A DNA stretch of 64,000 nucleotides from an uncultured Aquimarina sp. (GTDB lineage Bacteria; Bacteroidota; Bacteroidia; Flavobacteriales; Flavobacteriaceae), in contig CANMLS010000008.1 in assembly GCA_947498785.1 (NCBI GenBank), forward strand, positions 62,001-126,000. The letters run 5' to 3'. A program made the position numbers and the translations under genes. A model generated the notes under the pieces. That model did not search any database. It was not told the origin of the DNA and worked only from the letters and a program-made list of their open reading frames with translations. This document shows, piece after piece, positions 51,790 to 60,552 of the stretch (positions within the stretch are counted from its first letter, which is position 1; every line of letters begins with the position of its first letter).

Positions 51790-54700
51790 TTAATTATTAG
51801 CATTAGGAAAAATTATATGAAACTGCGATCCTTTATCCATAATGCTTTCTACCTCTAACTTTAAATCATTTAATTTTGCAAATTCTTTACAAAGTATTAA
51901 ACCCAAACCATTACCTTCTTCCCCCCTTACTCCATAATAACTTTTTTTAGATCCAATATCAAAAAGCTTTTCTATAGTCTCCCGATTCATCCCAATTCCA
52001 TTATCTTGAACTGTAAATCTAATTGTTTTATCATTGTTATATGTAGCTTTTAGTTGGATCAACCCTTTTTCCTTTGTATACTTTATAGCATTACTCAATA
52101 AATTTCTAACCATAGAAGCGATTGTATTATAATCAGCGTGTATGTCAATATTTTCATCTATTAAAACAAGGACGTTAATACCATTTCTTTGTATACTTTC
52201 TATATATTGATCGAGACATTCGTTTACCAGATGATATAAATTGATTTTTTCTGGATAAATGGTGATCATATTTTGTTGTACCATTGCCCATTTCAAGAGG
52301 TTGTCTAATAAGTTGTTTAATTTAACAGAAGAACCTTTAATTTTATGCGATAGCTCTTCAATTTTATCTAACTCATTATTTTTAACAAAGTGATCTATTA
52401 AATAAGGTACTTCTTGAAAGGAAATAAGCGGACCTCTTAAATCATGTGCTATAATAGCAAAAAAACGATCTTTTGTATTATTAAGTACCTTAAGTTCTTC
52501 GGTTCTTTTGTCAACTTCTAGCTCTAGTTGTCTTTTTTGTTGTTGAACATACCTTATACGAAATGAATATATTACATATAAGAAAGCGACGAATAATAAG
52601 AGTAGTGTTATTAGAAACCATGGAGTCGACCAAAATGGAGGCTTTACAAGAATAGCAAGTGCCATTCCCTCTTCATTCCATACCCCATGATTATTAGAGG
52701 CTTTGATACGAAGGGTGTAATTTTTAGCAGATAGGTTAGTGAGCGTGATTGTGTTTTTAGTGCCTAGATTAATCCAATCTTCATGTAGCCCCTCTAGCTT
52801 ATAGGCATACTGATTAAGGTGATGGTTGTAATAGCTCAAGGCAGAAAAGTCAAAGGAAATTACGGTATCTTCATATGACAATTCTAACATTCCATCGGAT
52901 GAAAATACTTGGTGTAAGGGGATTTCTTTATTAAATTTTTTGAACCTGGTTAAGGCTACCTGAGGTATAAAGGTATTTTTTTTTATTTCCTCTGGTTGAA
53001 AAGCATTTACTCCATTTGTACCTCCAAAAAACATTTTCCCTTCTTTGTTTTTAAAATAAGCATTGGCATTAAATTCATTGCCTTGTAAGCCATTACTCTT
53101 ATCATAATTAACAAAGGTTTCCTGTGTTGGATTGAACATAGATAGTCCTTTATTAGTGCTTATCCATAAATTTTCTCGTTTATCTTCTAATATTCCATAT
53201 ACTACATTATTAGGTAAACCATCCTTAACAGTATAATGTTTAAATGATTCTTTATCTCGATCAAAAAGATTTAGACCACCACCATTTGTTGCGATCCAAA
53301 AGTTTCCTTTTTTATCCTCATAAAAAGAATAGATAAAATATGAATTGATTCTATTTTTCTTATCAGATCGTTCTTTATATCGTATAAATTTTTCTGTACG
53401 TTTGTCGAACTTAGCAAACCCATGGCCCTCGGTTCCTACCCAAAAAACACCTTTTCGGTCCTTGTATATTGTATTTATTTTGTTAGAGGGAATACTATAA
53501 GGATTTTGTGCATCTGTTCTAAAAACTTTAGAAGATTTATGAGTTATGTCCACAATGTATAAACCATTAGACGTCCCAATCCATAATTTGTTTTTGTTTT
53601 CCGGAACGATATCAAAAATAAAATTGCTATTACCATATAGGTATTTAGGGTATCGGGTAAATTTTTTTTGATGTTTGTCTAATAAGAATAAGCCTTTACC
53701 ATGTATACTTATCCATAATATGTCTTTTGATATGTTTGGATCATTATAGATTTCATAGATATCCATACCAACCATTTTAGAATAGGTTGTAAAATCATCA
53801 GCGTAATGTTGTAATTTACCACTCTTGACATCAATAAGATCAAGTCCTCCGTACCCACCTATCCAGATGTTTTTATCCGTATCCTCATAGATTGAACGAA
53901 TACTAGAAAAATCTAAGCTATTTTGATTATTTTCATCTCTTTTATAGGTTTCAATGTTATTAAGAGTCGGAGCTAGCATGAATACTCCATACCCCATTGT
54001 TCCTAGCCAAATAATTCCTGATTGATCTATCCAAATGGCTTTAATTGAATTTTGAGTTCCTTTTATCGGATAAAAGCTAAACGTGCCATTTTTGGGGTCA
54101 AAAACTTCTAATCCGTAATTAGTAGATTGCCATATGGCACCATTATTATCCTGTATCATAATCCCACTATGATATAAGTAATCGTTCCTTTTATATTTTT
54201 TGTGTGTTGACCAATTTGGTTTATAAAAAACACAAGTTTCTTTAGTCGTAAGATTTATTTGCTCCAAGGATCTGTTATCATGTCTACTTCTATATAATAA
54301 TAGTTCACCATAAATATTTTCCTGAATCATTTGATGACTATATCCAGTATTGTTAATAACTGTATCATAGGAGTTTATAAATTCTTGTTTTTGGATATCA
54401 AAAACGAAAATACTAATATCCTCATCTTTTAGAGCTTCGATATATAAACGATCTTCAGATTTATTACTTTTTATGCGAGATACAGCTTTATCATCCTTAA
54501 TTGTATATCGTTCAGTTTTATTCTTATTAGGATTGAATTTAAGTATTTCCCCCTTAGATGTTCCCATCCAAACAATTCCTTTTGTATTAATAAAAATAGT
54601 CCTTATTGTATGTTGAGCATTCAGGTTTTCATTTTCAAAAAATTGAAAGCATTCTGTAAATGGGTCAAAACTATATAACCCATTTAAAGTTCCTATCCAT

Positions 54701-55002
54701 AGTGTACCCGTAGTATCTTCAGAAATAGCAGTAATAACATTATTTTGTATACTACAGGGATCATCATAGTAATAATTATAGATTTTAAATTCGTATCCAT
54801 CATATCGATTAAGCCCATCTTTGGTTCCAAACCACATAAATCCCTTTTTATCTTGGATGATACTGGATATATAGCCTTGAGAAAGCCCATCGTTAGCGGT
54901 TAAGTGTAGGAAAGGAGAGGGTTCTTGTAGTGCGTATCCGTAATTAATTATACTGCTAAGAAATGCACTAACTAATAGATGATAAATTTTATTCTTTTGC
55001 AT
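51790..55002 (-). CDS. Two-component propeller sensor histidine kinase
   Basis: 1070 residues. Signal peptide/first helix (about 8-25), periplasmic two-component-regulator propeller repeats (about 30-690; many of the form DKKGFMWFGTKDGLNRYDG and GNFWIATNGGGLNLFD), a Y_Y_Y domain (about 700-770; YAYKLEGLHEDWINLG), a transmembrane helix (about 785-805), HisKA with H853 (AIIAHDLRGPL) and HATPase (NLLSNAIKYTKEK, DNGIGMN, GEEGNGLGL). It ends after the kinase domain, lacking the receiver and AraC parts found in classic hybrid sensors. The separate LytTR regulator downstream likely completes the pathway. Such sensors often detect glycans. Confidence 0.9.
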   Translation of the reverse strand: MQKNKIYHLLVSAFLSSIINYGYALQEPSPFLHLTANDGLSQGYISSIIQDKKGFMWFGTKDGLNRYDGYEFKIYNYYYDDPCSIQNNVITAISEDTTGTLWIGTLNGLYSFDPFTECFQFFENENLNAQHTIRTIFINTKGIVWMGTSKGEILKFNPNKNKTERYTIKDDKAVSRIKSNKSEDRLYIEALKDEDISIFVFDIQKQEFINSYDTVINNTGYSHQMIQENIYGELLLYRSRHDNRSLEQINLTTKETCVFYKPNWSTHKKYKRNDYLYHSGIMIQDNNGAIWQSTNYGLEVFDPKNGTFSFYPIKGTQNSIKAIWIDQSGIIWLGTMGYGVFMLAPTLNNIETYKRDENNQNSLDFSSIRSIYEDTDKNIWIGGYGGLDLIDVKSGKLQHYADDFTTYSKMVGMDIYEIYNDPNISKDILWISIHGKGLFLLDKHQKKFTRYPKYLYGNSNFIFDIVPENKNKLWIGTSNGLYIVDITHKSSKVFRTDAQNPYSIPSNKINTIYKDRKGVFWVGTEGHGFAKFDKRTEKFIRYKERSDKKNRINSYFIYSFYEDKKGNFWIATNGGGLNLFDRDKESFKHYTVKDGLPNNVVYGILEDKRENLWISTNKGLSMFNPTQETFVNYDKSNGLQGNEFNANAYFKNKEGKMFFGGTNGVNAFQPEEIKKNTFIPQVALTRFKKFNKEIPLHQVFSSDGMLELSYEDTVISFDFSALSYYNHHLNQYAYKLEGLHEDWINLGTKNTITLTNLSAKNYTLRIKASNNHGVWNEEGMALAILVKPPFWSTPWFLITLLLLFVAFLYVIYSFRIRYVQQQKRQLELEVDKRTEELKVLNNTKDRFFAIIAHDLRGPLISFQEVPYLIDHFVKNNELDKIEELSHKIKGSSVKLNNLLDNLLKWAMVQQNMITIYPEKINLYHLVNECLDQYIESIQRNGINVLVLIDENIDIHADYNTIASMVRNLLSNAIKYTKEKGLIQLKATYNNDKTIRFTVQDNGIGMNRETIEKLFDIGSKKSYYGVRGEEGNGLGLILCKEFAKLNDLKLEVESIMDKGSQFHIIFPNANN

Positions 55003-55121
55003 TCTCTATAAATAAGTGTTTTCTGTACAAAGCTGATTTTTAAGGCTGCAATAGTATTTCAAAATTGAAATAATCAAAAGTATAAACTCTAAAAATTATC
55101 TTAAAATTTGTTTGGATTCAT

Positions 55122-55451
55122 TAATACCAATAAAACGACCTCTAATACCAGATATGACCAAAAAAAAAGAACAAATTTATTAAATGGTATTCGTATGATT
55201 CCCTTTGTCTTATGAGATTTTACATGTCTGGTTGTGCGCTTGAAGGCATTCTTGAAAACCACTTATTCCTATTATAAAACCAATGGACACCTACTTTTTG
55301 ATACTATTAAAACGCTTATCATCTTTGCTGAATAATAAATCTAAAAATTTATAAAAACGACAAAAAATGATTAAACAACTTTATTTATTATTTCTGGGCA
55401 AAATAGCTTCAAAACACTTAATCATATGTGTGAGTCATAATGATTCACCTG
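55122..55451 (+). repeat. About 330-bp repeat, copy 1, with truncated lipoprotein leader
   Basis: From TAATACCAATAAAACGACC to GATTCACCTG the segment is homologous to 56691-57016 with scattered differences. Blocks such as CCACTTATTCCTATTA and TATCATCTTTGCTGAATAAT are identical. It ends in a short ORF (55367-55459, 30 codons, MIKQLYLLFLGKIA) resembling a lipoprotein signal. Each copy lies just upstream of a complete lipoprotein gene. Confidence 0.75.
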
Positions 55452-55459
55452 ACTTCTAG
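55367..55459 (+). pseudogene. Truncated lipoprotein leader, copy 1
   Basis: 30 codons. A signal-like start is followed by IASKHLIICVSHNDSPDF and stop. The second copy at 56935 shares MIKQ-x-YLLFL and NDSP/SDSP. The gene has lost everything after the leader, or functions as a short leader peptide; loss is more probable. Confidence 0.4.
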
Positions 55460-55500
55460 TTTTAGAAATAATTATAAAAAGATAACTTAGACTTAGAAGA

Positions 55501-56664
55501 ATGAAAATTTCACATTTAATATTGATGTTAATCGTTTTAATCTCTTGTGGGCAATTTGAAAATACTACGACACGAGAAATGAAAATAGAATCAAAAAACA
55601 CTGAATTTACAAAACTTCAGTTAAAAGATACAACCATTAATTTCTTATGGAGGGATATGAAGTACGATTCTGTATTAAATGATTCCCTCAACTCGATTTT
55701 CATAAATAAAGATTATTTGAATTCAATAACCGAACCTGAAAAAGCGTCAATTGGTTATGTTGCGACATTTATCGGGAACGAGTGTTGGTGGAACGATGAA
55801 GTAAATGATGATAGGAGCAATTTAGACTGTAAAATAATTACTGCTTTAGGACTAGGATACCAATGCTCTGATGAACACCTCGGGTTTTTAAGAAAATGGT
55901 TTTCAACTGACAAACAAGTACTATCTGATTTGGAAAAATCGAATTGCCCTACAACACCTTATACAGCAACAATTCAAAATAGTTTTGATGAAATTAAATT
56001 AACTATCAAAAAAGATTCGATACTTGTTTTTTATAAAGTAAGTGGAGTAAATATGAGAAAACAAGAAAGCAGGGAATGGACAGAAACAGATTACTTTATA
56101 CTAAAAAATAACAACCTTAAACTAATAAAGAAGGACAAATCTGAAGTAAGAGATAAGAAAAAACTCGAATTGAAAGAAAACAAATCATCTCACATTACAA
56201 ACACTCAAGATCAGGAAAAGCCCAAAACAGAACGACAAATAATTTCTGATATCAGAGAAAAGTTTGGTGCCATCAATTATAATATAAATTCCTATAAAAA
56301 AGTTAAAAAAGACTTGTCTGGAGAAAGTACAGAAGGTGGCGAACTTGAAGGATATTTTAAAAACGTTGAATTGAAAAAAATAATTACAAGTTACTACGGC
56401 GAAATGGGTAAACTAATAGAAGAGTATTACTTGTGGAACGATCAACTATTTTTTGTCTTTACACAGGCATATTCTTATAATATGCCAATGTATATGGAAG
56501 ATTCAAAGGTGATTAAAATAAACGAAAACCGATATTATTTTTATAATGATAAGCTCATAAGGTGGCTTGATTCACAAAAAGAAAAAGTTATTAAATCAAA
56601 TTTCGCTAAAAAGGAGATTGAAATATTACAGAAAACTAAAAAGTTGAAAGAAAAACTAAAATAA
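55501..56664 (+). CDS. Large lipoprotein of unknown function
   Basis: 387 residues. Lipoprotein signal LIVLISC (Cys at 16). Two regions are visible: an N-terminal domain (about 40-200) with ECWWNDEVND and Cys-containing IITALGLGYQCSDEHLGFL, and a C-terminal domain (about 245-387) with EGGELEGYFKNVELKKIIT and KINENRYYFYND, joined by a charged linker (about 205-245). The C-terminal part ends in a long Lys-rich helix. I do not recognise either family. It follows repeat copy 1 by 49 bp. Confidence 0.6.
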   Translation: MKISHLILMLIVLISCGQFENTTTREMKIESKNTEFTKLQLKDTTINFLWRDMKYDSVLNDSLNSIFINKDYLNSITEPEKASIGYVATFIGNECWWNDEVNDDRSNLDCKIITALGLGYQCSDEHLGFLRKWFSTDKQVLSDLEKSNCPTTPYTATIQNSFDEIKLTIKKDSILVFYKVSGVNMRKQESREWTETDYFILKNNNLKLIKKDKSEVRDKKKLELKENKSSHITNTQDQEKPKTERQIISDIREKFGAINYNINSYKKVKKDLSGESTEGGELEGYFKNVELKKIITSYYGEMGKLIEEYYLWNDQLFFVFTQAYSYNMPMYMEDSKVIKINENRYYFYNDKLIRWLDSQKEKVIKSNFAKKEIEILQKTKKLKEKLK

Positions 56665-56690
56665 AAGCATAGGACTTAACAACCGTTAGC

Positions 56691-57016
56691 TAATACCAAT
56701 AAAACGACCACTAATACCTGATAAAACAAAAAAAAGAAATTGAGTCTTTGAAACGATATCTGTTTGATTTTCCTTGTTTTATGAAATTTGACCTGGTTGT
56801 CTAACCACTCGAAAACACTCCCGTAAACCACTTATTCCTATTACAAAACCAATCGAATCCTGTTTTTTGATGATATTAAAACACCTATCATCTTTGCTGA
56901 ATAATAAATTAAAACTTTATAAAAACGACAAAAAATGATTAAACAATTTTACCTATTATTTCTAGCTACTATTGCTTCAACGCAATTAATTCCTTGTGAT
57001 AAAAGTGATTCACCTG
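56691..57016 (+). repeat. About 330-bp repeat, copy 2, with truncated lipoprotein leader
   Basis: Homologous to 55122-55451 across its length, with substitutions and small indels; it starts TAATACCAATAAAACGACC and ends GTGATTCACCTG. It carries the second truncated lipoprotein leader (56935-57054) and precedes the lipoprotein gene at 57103. Confidence 0.75.
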
Positions 57017-57054
57017 GGTTGTCAGATATTTCAGGAAACTACATTATATATTAA
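56935..57054 (+). pseudogene. Truncated lipoprotein leader, copy 2
   Basis: 39 codons: MIKQFYLLFLATIASTQLIP then CDKSDSPGLSDISGNYIIY. It has a convincing lipobox (QLIPC, Cys at 21) but stops 18 residues later, so it is a fragment of the same lost lipoprotein as copy 1 or a very small lipoprotein. Confidence 0.45.
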
Positions 57055-57102
57055 AAAACTAGGGTCTCTAGTTCTAGCAACTACTCTTAAAATACAACTA
57101 CT

Positions 57103-57576
57103 ATGAAAAAATTTCTTTTACTTTTTGTTATCGTTTCTGTTCTTTCCTCATGCAGTAAAGATGACGATTCATCTGCTATATCTTTTGGAAGAGCAACTTT
57201 AAAAATTGGTTCTGTTGAAAAAGTATTTACACAAGCGAACTCTTTTAATAATGGGGTTCTTACTTTAGGAAACACAGAAGAGGAAATAGCAGGTTTATTT
57301 TTCCCAATACCAACAACCTTTCCAATAACGTATGATATGGATACCGAAGATATAATAACAGGTCATTATATTATAGGAGGGAAACGATATAATGCTACAA
57401 ATGGAAATTTAGGAATTGGAAAAATGGGATCTTTAACGATTACAATTACTGCATATAGTAATTCTAAAATTTCAGGAACATTTGAGTTTATTGCTATTAG
57501 TGATGATGGAGAAGAAATACGTGTTCAGCAAGGTGTTTTTGATGAAATCCCTGATTTAGATTCGATTATAGATTAA
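57103..57576 (+). CDS. Small lipoprotein, unknown function
   Basis: 157 residues with lipobox VLSSC (Cys at 17) and SKDDDSS after it. The mature domain is beta-rich (FGRATLKIGSVEKVFTQ, then ISGTFEFIAISDDGEEIRVQ), a pattern common to Flavobacteriia lipoproteins of the DUF6252-like type, though that assignment is weak. It follows repeat copy 2 by 86 bp, as the large lipoprotein follows copy 1. Confidence 0.65.
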   Translation: MKKFLLLFVIVSVLSSCSKDDDSSAISFGRATLKIGSVEKVFTQANSFNNGVLTLGNTEEEIAGLFFPIPTTFPITYDMDTEDIITGHYIIGGKRYNATNGNLGIGKMGSLTITITAYSNSKISGTFEFIAISDDGEEIRVQQGVFDEIPDLDSIID

Positions 57577-57762
57577 ATGGATCACTTTATCTTTTTTAGT
57601 TGTATAAAATGTATTTCTAGTTCTGACCTACTGACAAACTCTTACTAGTTTTCTAAAGTATAGAATCAATAAAATTGAAAATAGACTAAGACTTTTTTTT
57701 GCCTCCAGATCAAAAACGAATTAGGCCTATTTTTTATAGATCTTAATGAGTTTTGACAACTA

Positions 57763-57795
57763 AAGGCTTTTAGAAAGTGACTTTCTAAAAGCCTT
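57763..57795 (+). repeat. 15-bp perfect hairpin
   Basis: AAGGCTTTTAGAAAG (57763-57777) pairs with CTTTCTAAAAGCCTT (57781-57795) around TGA. There is no T-run, so it may be a terminator without a tract or an RNA-processing site between the lipoprotein and the next gene. Confidence 0.6.
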
Positions 57796-57855
57796 ATCAT
57801 AGTCGTTTGTGTATTGTAAACGAATATGCAAAAAATCCTTAATTCAAAGAATACA

Positions 57856-57895
57856 TTTTATTTCATAAACCACCTCGGTGATTTATGAAATAAAA
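57856..57895 (+). repeat. Second long hairpin in the leader of the broken DUF1080 gene
   Basis: TTTTATTTCATAAA (57856-57869) pairs with TTTATGAAATAAAA (57882-57895); after one mismatch CAC pairs with GTG across CTCG. It is followed by an A-tract on the plus strand, 46 nt before the ATG at 57942, so it is more likely a leader structure than a plus-strand terminator. Confidence 0.55.
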
Positions 57896-57941
57896 AAAAG
57901 AGAATAATAATAGTTTCACAGATTATCAAAATAATATAAAA

Positions 57942-59632
57942 ATGAAAAAAAATTACTTTATAAATTATTTAGTAATAGCAATATTAAGTTTAACTAGTGT
58001 TACTGCCCAAGAACAATTATGGAAAGGAACCTTTGATGGTTGGGATTTTGGTTTTAAAGACGGAAAAGGAAACCGGGACGAATTTTGGAAAATCCAACCT
58101 AACGGAGAATTACATGCTACTGGAGGCACATGGTATGACCGCTAAAGTGGTATGCGTACGGCAAAACCCTATAGTAATTATGAATTAACTTTAGAATATA
58201 AATGGTTAACACCCGGGAGTGGTGATCAAGATGGTAACAGTGGTATCTGGATTTATGGAGAAAATAATTTTGCTCAAGATGGAGGTGGATTTCCAAACTC
58301 TATAGAAGTACAGCTTAAAAAGGGTGAAGCAGGAGATTTTCTTAGAAAGGGAATGGATATAAATGCTAGGCCTGGATACCCCAATAAAGGTAAATATGGA
58401 AATGGAAGAACAAGAGAGGAACAATTACCAAGACGTGGTGATCCCAAAGGTATTATAGAGTATTTTCACGAAGAATGGAATACAATGACCATAAGATGTG
58501 AAGAAGATCTTATTTCTGTATATCTAAACGGATTTTTGATTAATCAAGGGAACGTTTTTAAAAATGGAAAAGCTATAACTTCTGGATTTATAACATTGCA
58601 ATCTGAATTAAAGAATCTAGCTTTTAGAAACATTTATATTGAAGAAATAGAGAAGATAGAGAATTGTTCTATTAGTCCTACAGTATATGACAAACACGGT
58701 ATTACTAATAATACAGCTAGAAATGATGATTACGCTGAAATTGAAATTGGAGGCTATGTATTATTATGTGCGTTTACCGAGAGTGAAGGAACTTGGACCT
58801 GGACAGGCCCTAATAATTTTAGTGATGTAGGAAGGTGTATTACTATTCCAAATGTTCAGAAAGATCAATTTGGAATCTACACAGCTACTTTTGCTGGCAT
58901 CAATGGATGTAATGCCTCCCATGACTTTGAAATAGGACTTGAAAAAGAGGTATCTGGCACCTATCATTTTATTAACGTAAAAACTAAAAAGTACCTGGAT
59001 GCAGATCCAAATACAGTGGTAAAACAAGGAAATAATGAAGCAAATGATAATGATACACACTGGAACTTGATCCCTTCTACCCCGGAGTATTTTTTTATAG
59101 ATAATGATAAGAAAGACCGAGGGCCTTTGGTGGCAGCATCTTCACTACATAATAGTATATCTTACGAGGCAGAAGAACTACTTAAGATTCCAGCTCCTCG
59201 AAGAGAGTGGAAAGCTATCAAGGTTGGTTATAACACTTACCGATTTTTAAGCAAAGATGAAGTAAGAGGATATTTGACAGCGATTGACAATGGAGAAGTA
59301 ATAAATACAGGCAATTGGAGAGGAGACGAAGGAGCTACAGAATGGGAATTGGTTCCTATTTCCAACAGTAAAAAAATAGATAATAAACCAACTATTAGTA
59401 AAACAGATCCTAGTAATATTCTTATCACTCCAGTCCCTAATAATGGATCATTTACAATTCATTTTAATGGACAAAAAATATCAGAGGTCTTAATTTACAA
59501 TATGACTGGTCAAAATGTATACAGCAAAACCTTTGGAGAGCGAAAATCTACGAATCATTTATTAGTAAATCAAAAAAATGGTGGTATATCATATTAAAAC
59601 CCGAAAAAAAATCACATAAAATCTGTTTTTAA
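57942..59632 (+). pseudogene. DUF1080/laminin-like secreted protein with T9SS tail, broken twice
   Basis: The ATG at 57942 begins a signal peptide and a DUF1080 (3-keto-disaccharide hydrolase-like, concanavalin-fold) domain. An in-frame TAA at 58143-58145 interrupts it after GGTWYDR; the same frame continues as SGMRTAKPYSNYELTLEYKW, SGIWIYGE and onward to 59597. Further on are an Ig-like segment, a beta-trefoil-like region (TYHFINVKTKKYLDADPN) and a T9SS type A tail (ITPVPNNGSFTIHF, VLIYNMTGQNVYSKTF). The tail ends NGGISY, but shifting frame gives YIILKPEKKSHKICF to 59632, the expected ending. Two lesions in one gene imply a pseudogene; stop read-through cannot be excluded. Confidence 0.75.
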
Positions 59633-59719
59633 CGCATTAAATTTTGTCAGGCATTATAGCTCCTTTTTTGTCTGATAGTTTATATATAGGAGTTCAAACA
59701 ATAAATTAATATTTTAATT

Positions 59720-60280
59720 ATGAGAAAATTTTTATTACTAGCTGCAGTTATTTTATTAGGTATAACAGCTACAAATGCACAAGTTAAACTTGGTTTTGGT
59801 CTTGGTTATGCTCTTCCTTTGGGAGATGCTTCTGATTTCTTAGATGGTGGCGTTTCTGCACACTTTGAATTAGGATATGGTGTCACCCAAGATATTGATG
59901 TCTCTATCTTATATCAAGGAGATTTTTTGGTAGGAGGTGATCAAACTATAAATGGGCAAAATGTATCCTTTGGAGCATTAGCTATAGGCAGTTACCTTGT
60001 AAATGGTCGATACTTCTTTAGAAAAGAAGGATTTAGGCCTTATGGTAGTCTAGGATTAGGTATTTCTTCTATAGGATCGATAGAAATAGAATCCAATACT
60101 ATGGGAGATCAGGTAGTTGCAGGAAGCACATCTAACTTTGCAATTCGTCCGGCACTTGGTTTCAAGTATGGTGTTCTGAATATGAACGCAGCTTATCTAA
60201 ATGCGGGTAAAGTGGGTGATGCTTCGATCAGTAATTTTACCATAAATATTGGATTGTTATTTACTTTCGGAGGAGAGTAA
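59720..60280 (+). CDS. Small outer-membrane beta-barrel protein
   Basis: 186 residues: signal peptide (about 1-20, TNAQV), then alternating amphipathic strands with many Gly (VKLGFGLGYALPLGDASDF, YFFRKEGFRPYGSLGLGI) and an aromatic/hydrophobic last strand ending NIGLLFTFGGE. This is the eight-stranded OmpA/OmpW-like barrel layout (OMP_b-brl type). Function unknown; usually an abundant small porin-like protein. It follows the broken T9SS gene, separated by 87 bp. Confidence 0.8.
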   Translation: MRKFLLLAAVILLGITATNAQVKLGFGLGYALPLGDASDFLDGGVSAHFELGYGVTQDIDVSILYQGDFLVGGDQTINGQNVSFGALAIGSYLVNGRYFFRKEGFRPYGSLGLGISSIGSIEIESNTMGDQVVAGSTSNFAIRPALGFKYGVLNMNAAYLNAGKVGDASISNFTINIGLLFTFGGE

Positions 60281-60440
60281 TGAGATCAAATTATAATGCT
60301 AAAAGAGAACGTCTAAAAGATATTTGAGAGGAAGGTATGACGACTAAATTAATATATATAAAGTAATCAAAAGAATACTAAGAACGTTTATTTATTTGAT
60401 TAAAATTCAAAAGACGGTACTCTTCAATATCATACTTTAC

Positions 60441-60538
60441 AATTGAAACTATTATAATTAGTATAGGTTGAGTTTGTGTTAAATACAATTAAGTTTCAAT
60501 TTAGATCCCTGGGAGTAGTTACCCGGGGATCGTTTTTT
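60441..60538 (+). ncRNA. Candidate small RNA, family copy 3
   Basis: AATTGAAACT (60441-60450) and AGTTTCAATT (60492-60501) form a perfect 10-bp inverted repeat. TTG at 60443, 23-nt spacer, TGAGTTTG (60469-60476). Terminator GATCCCTGGG / CCCGGGGATC (60504-60513 and 60522-60531, one T-G wobble) with T6. The body matches copy 2 nearly base for base, whereas the terminator stem differs with compensating changes. It ends 15 bp from the stop codon of the convergent TPR-LuxR gene. Confidence 0.65.
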
Positions 60539-60552
60539 AAGTAACTATATAA

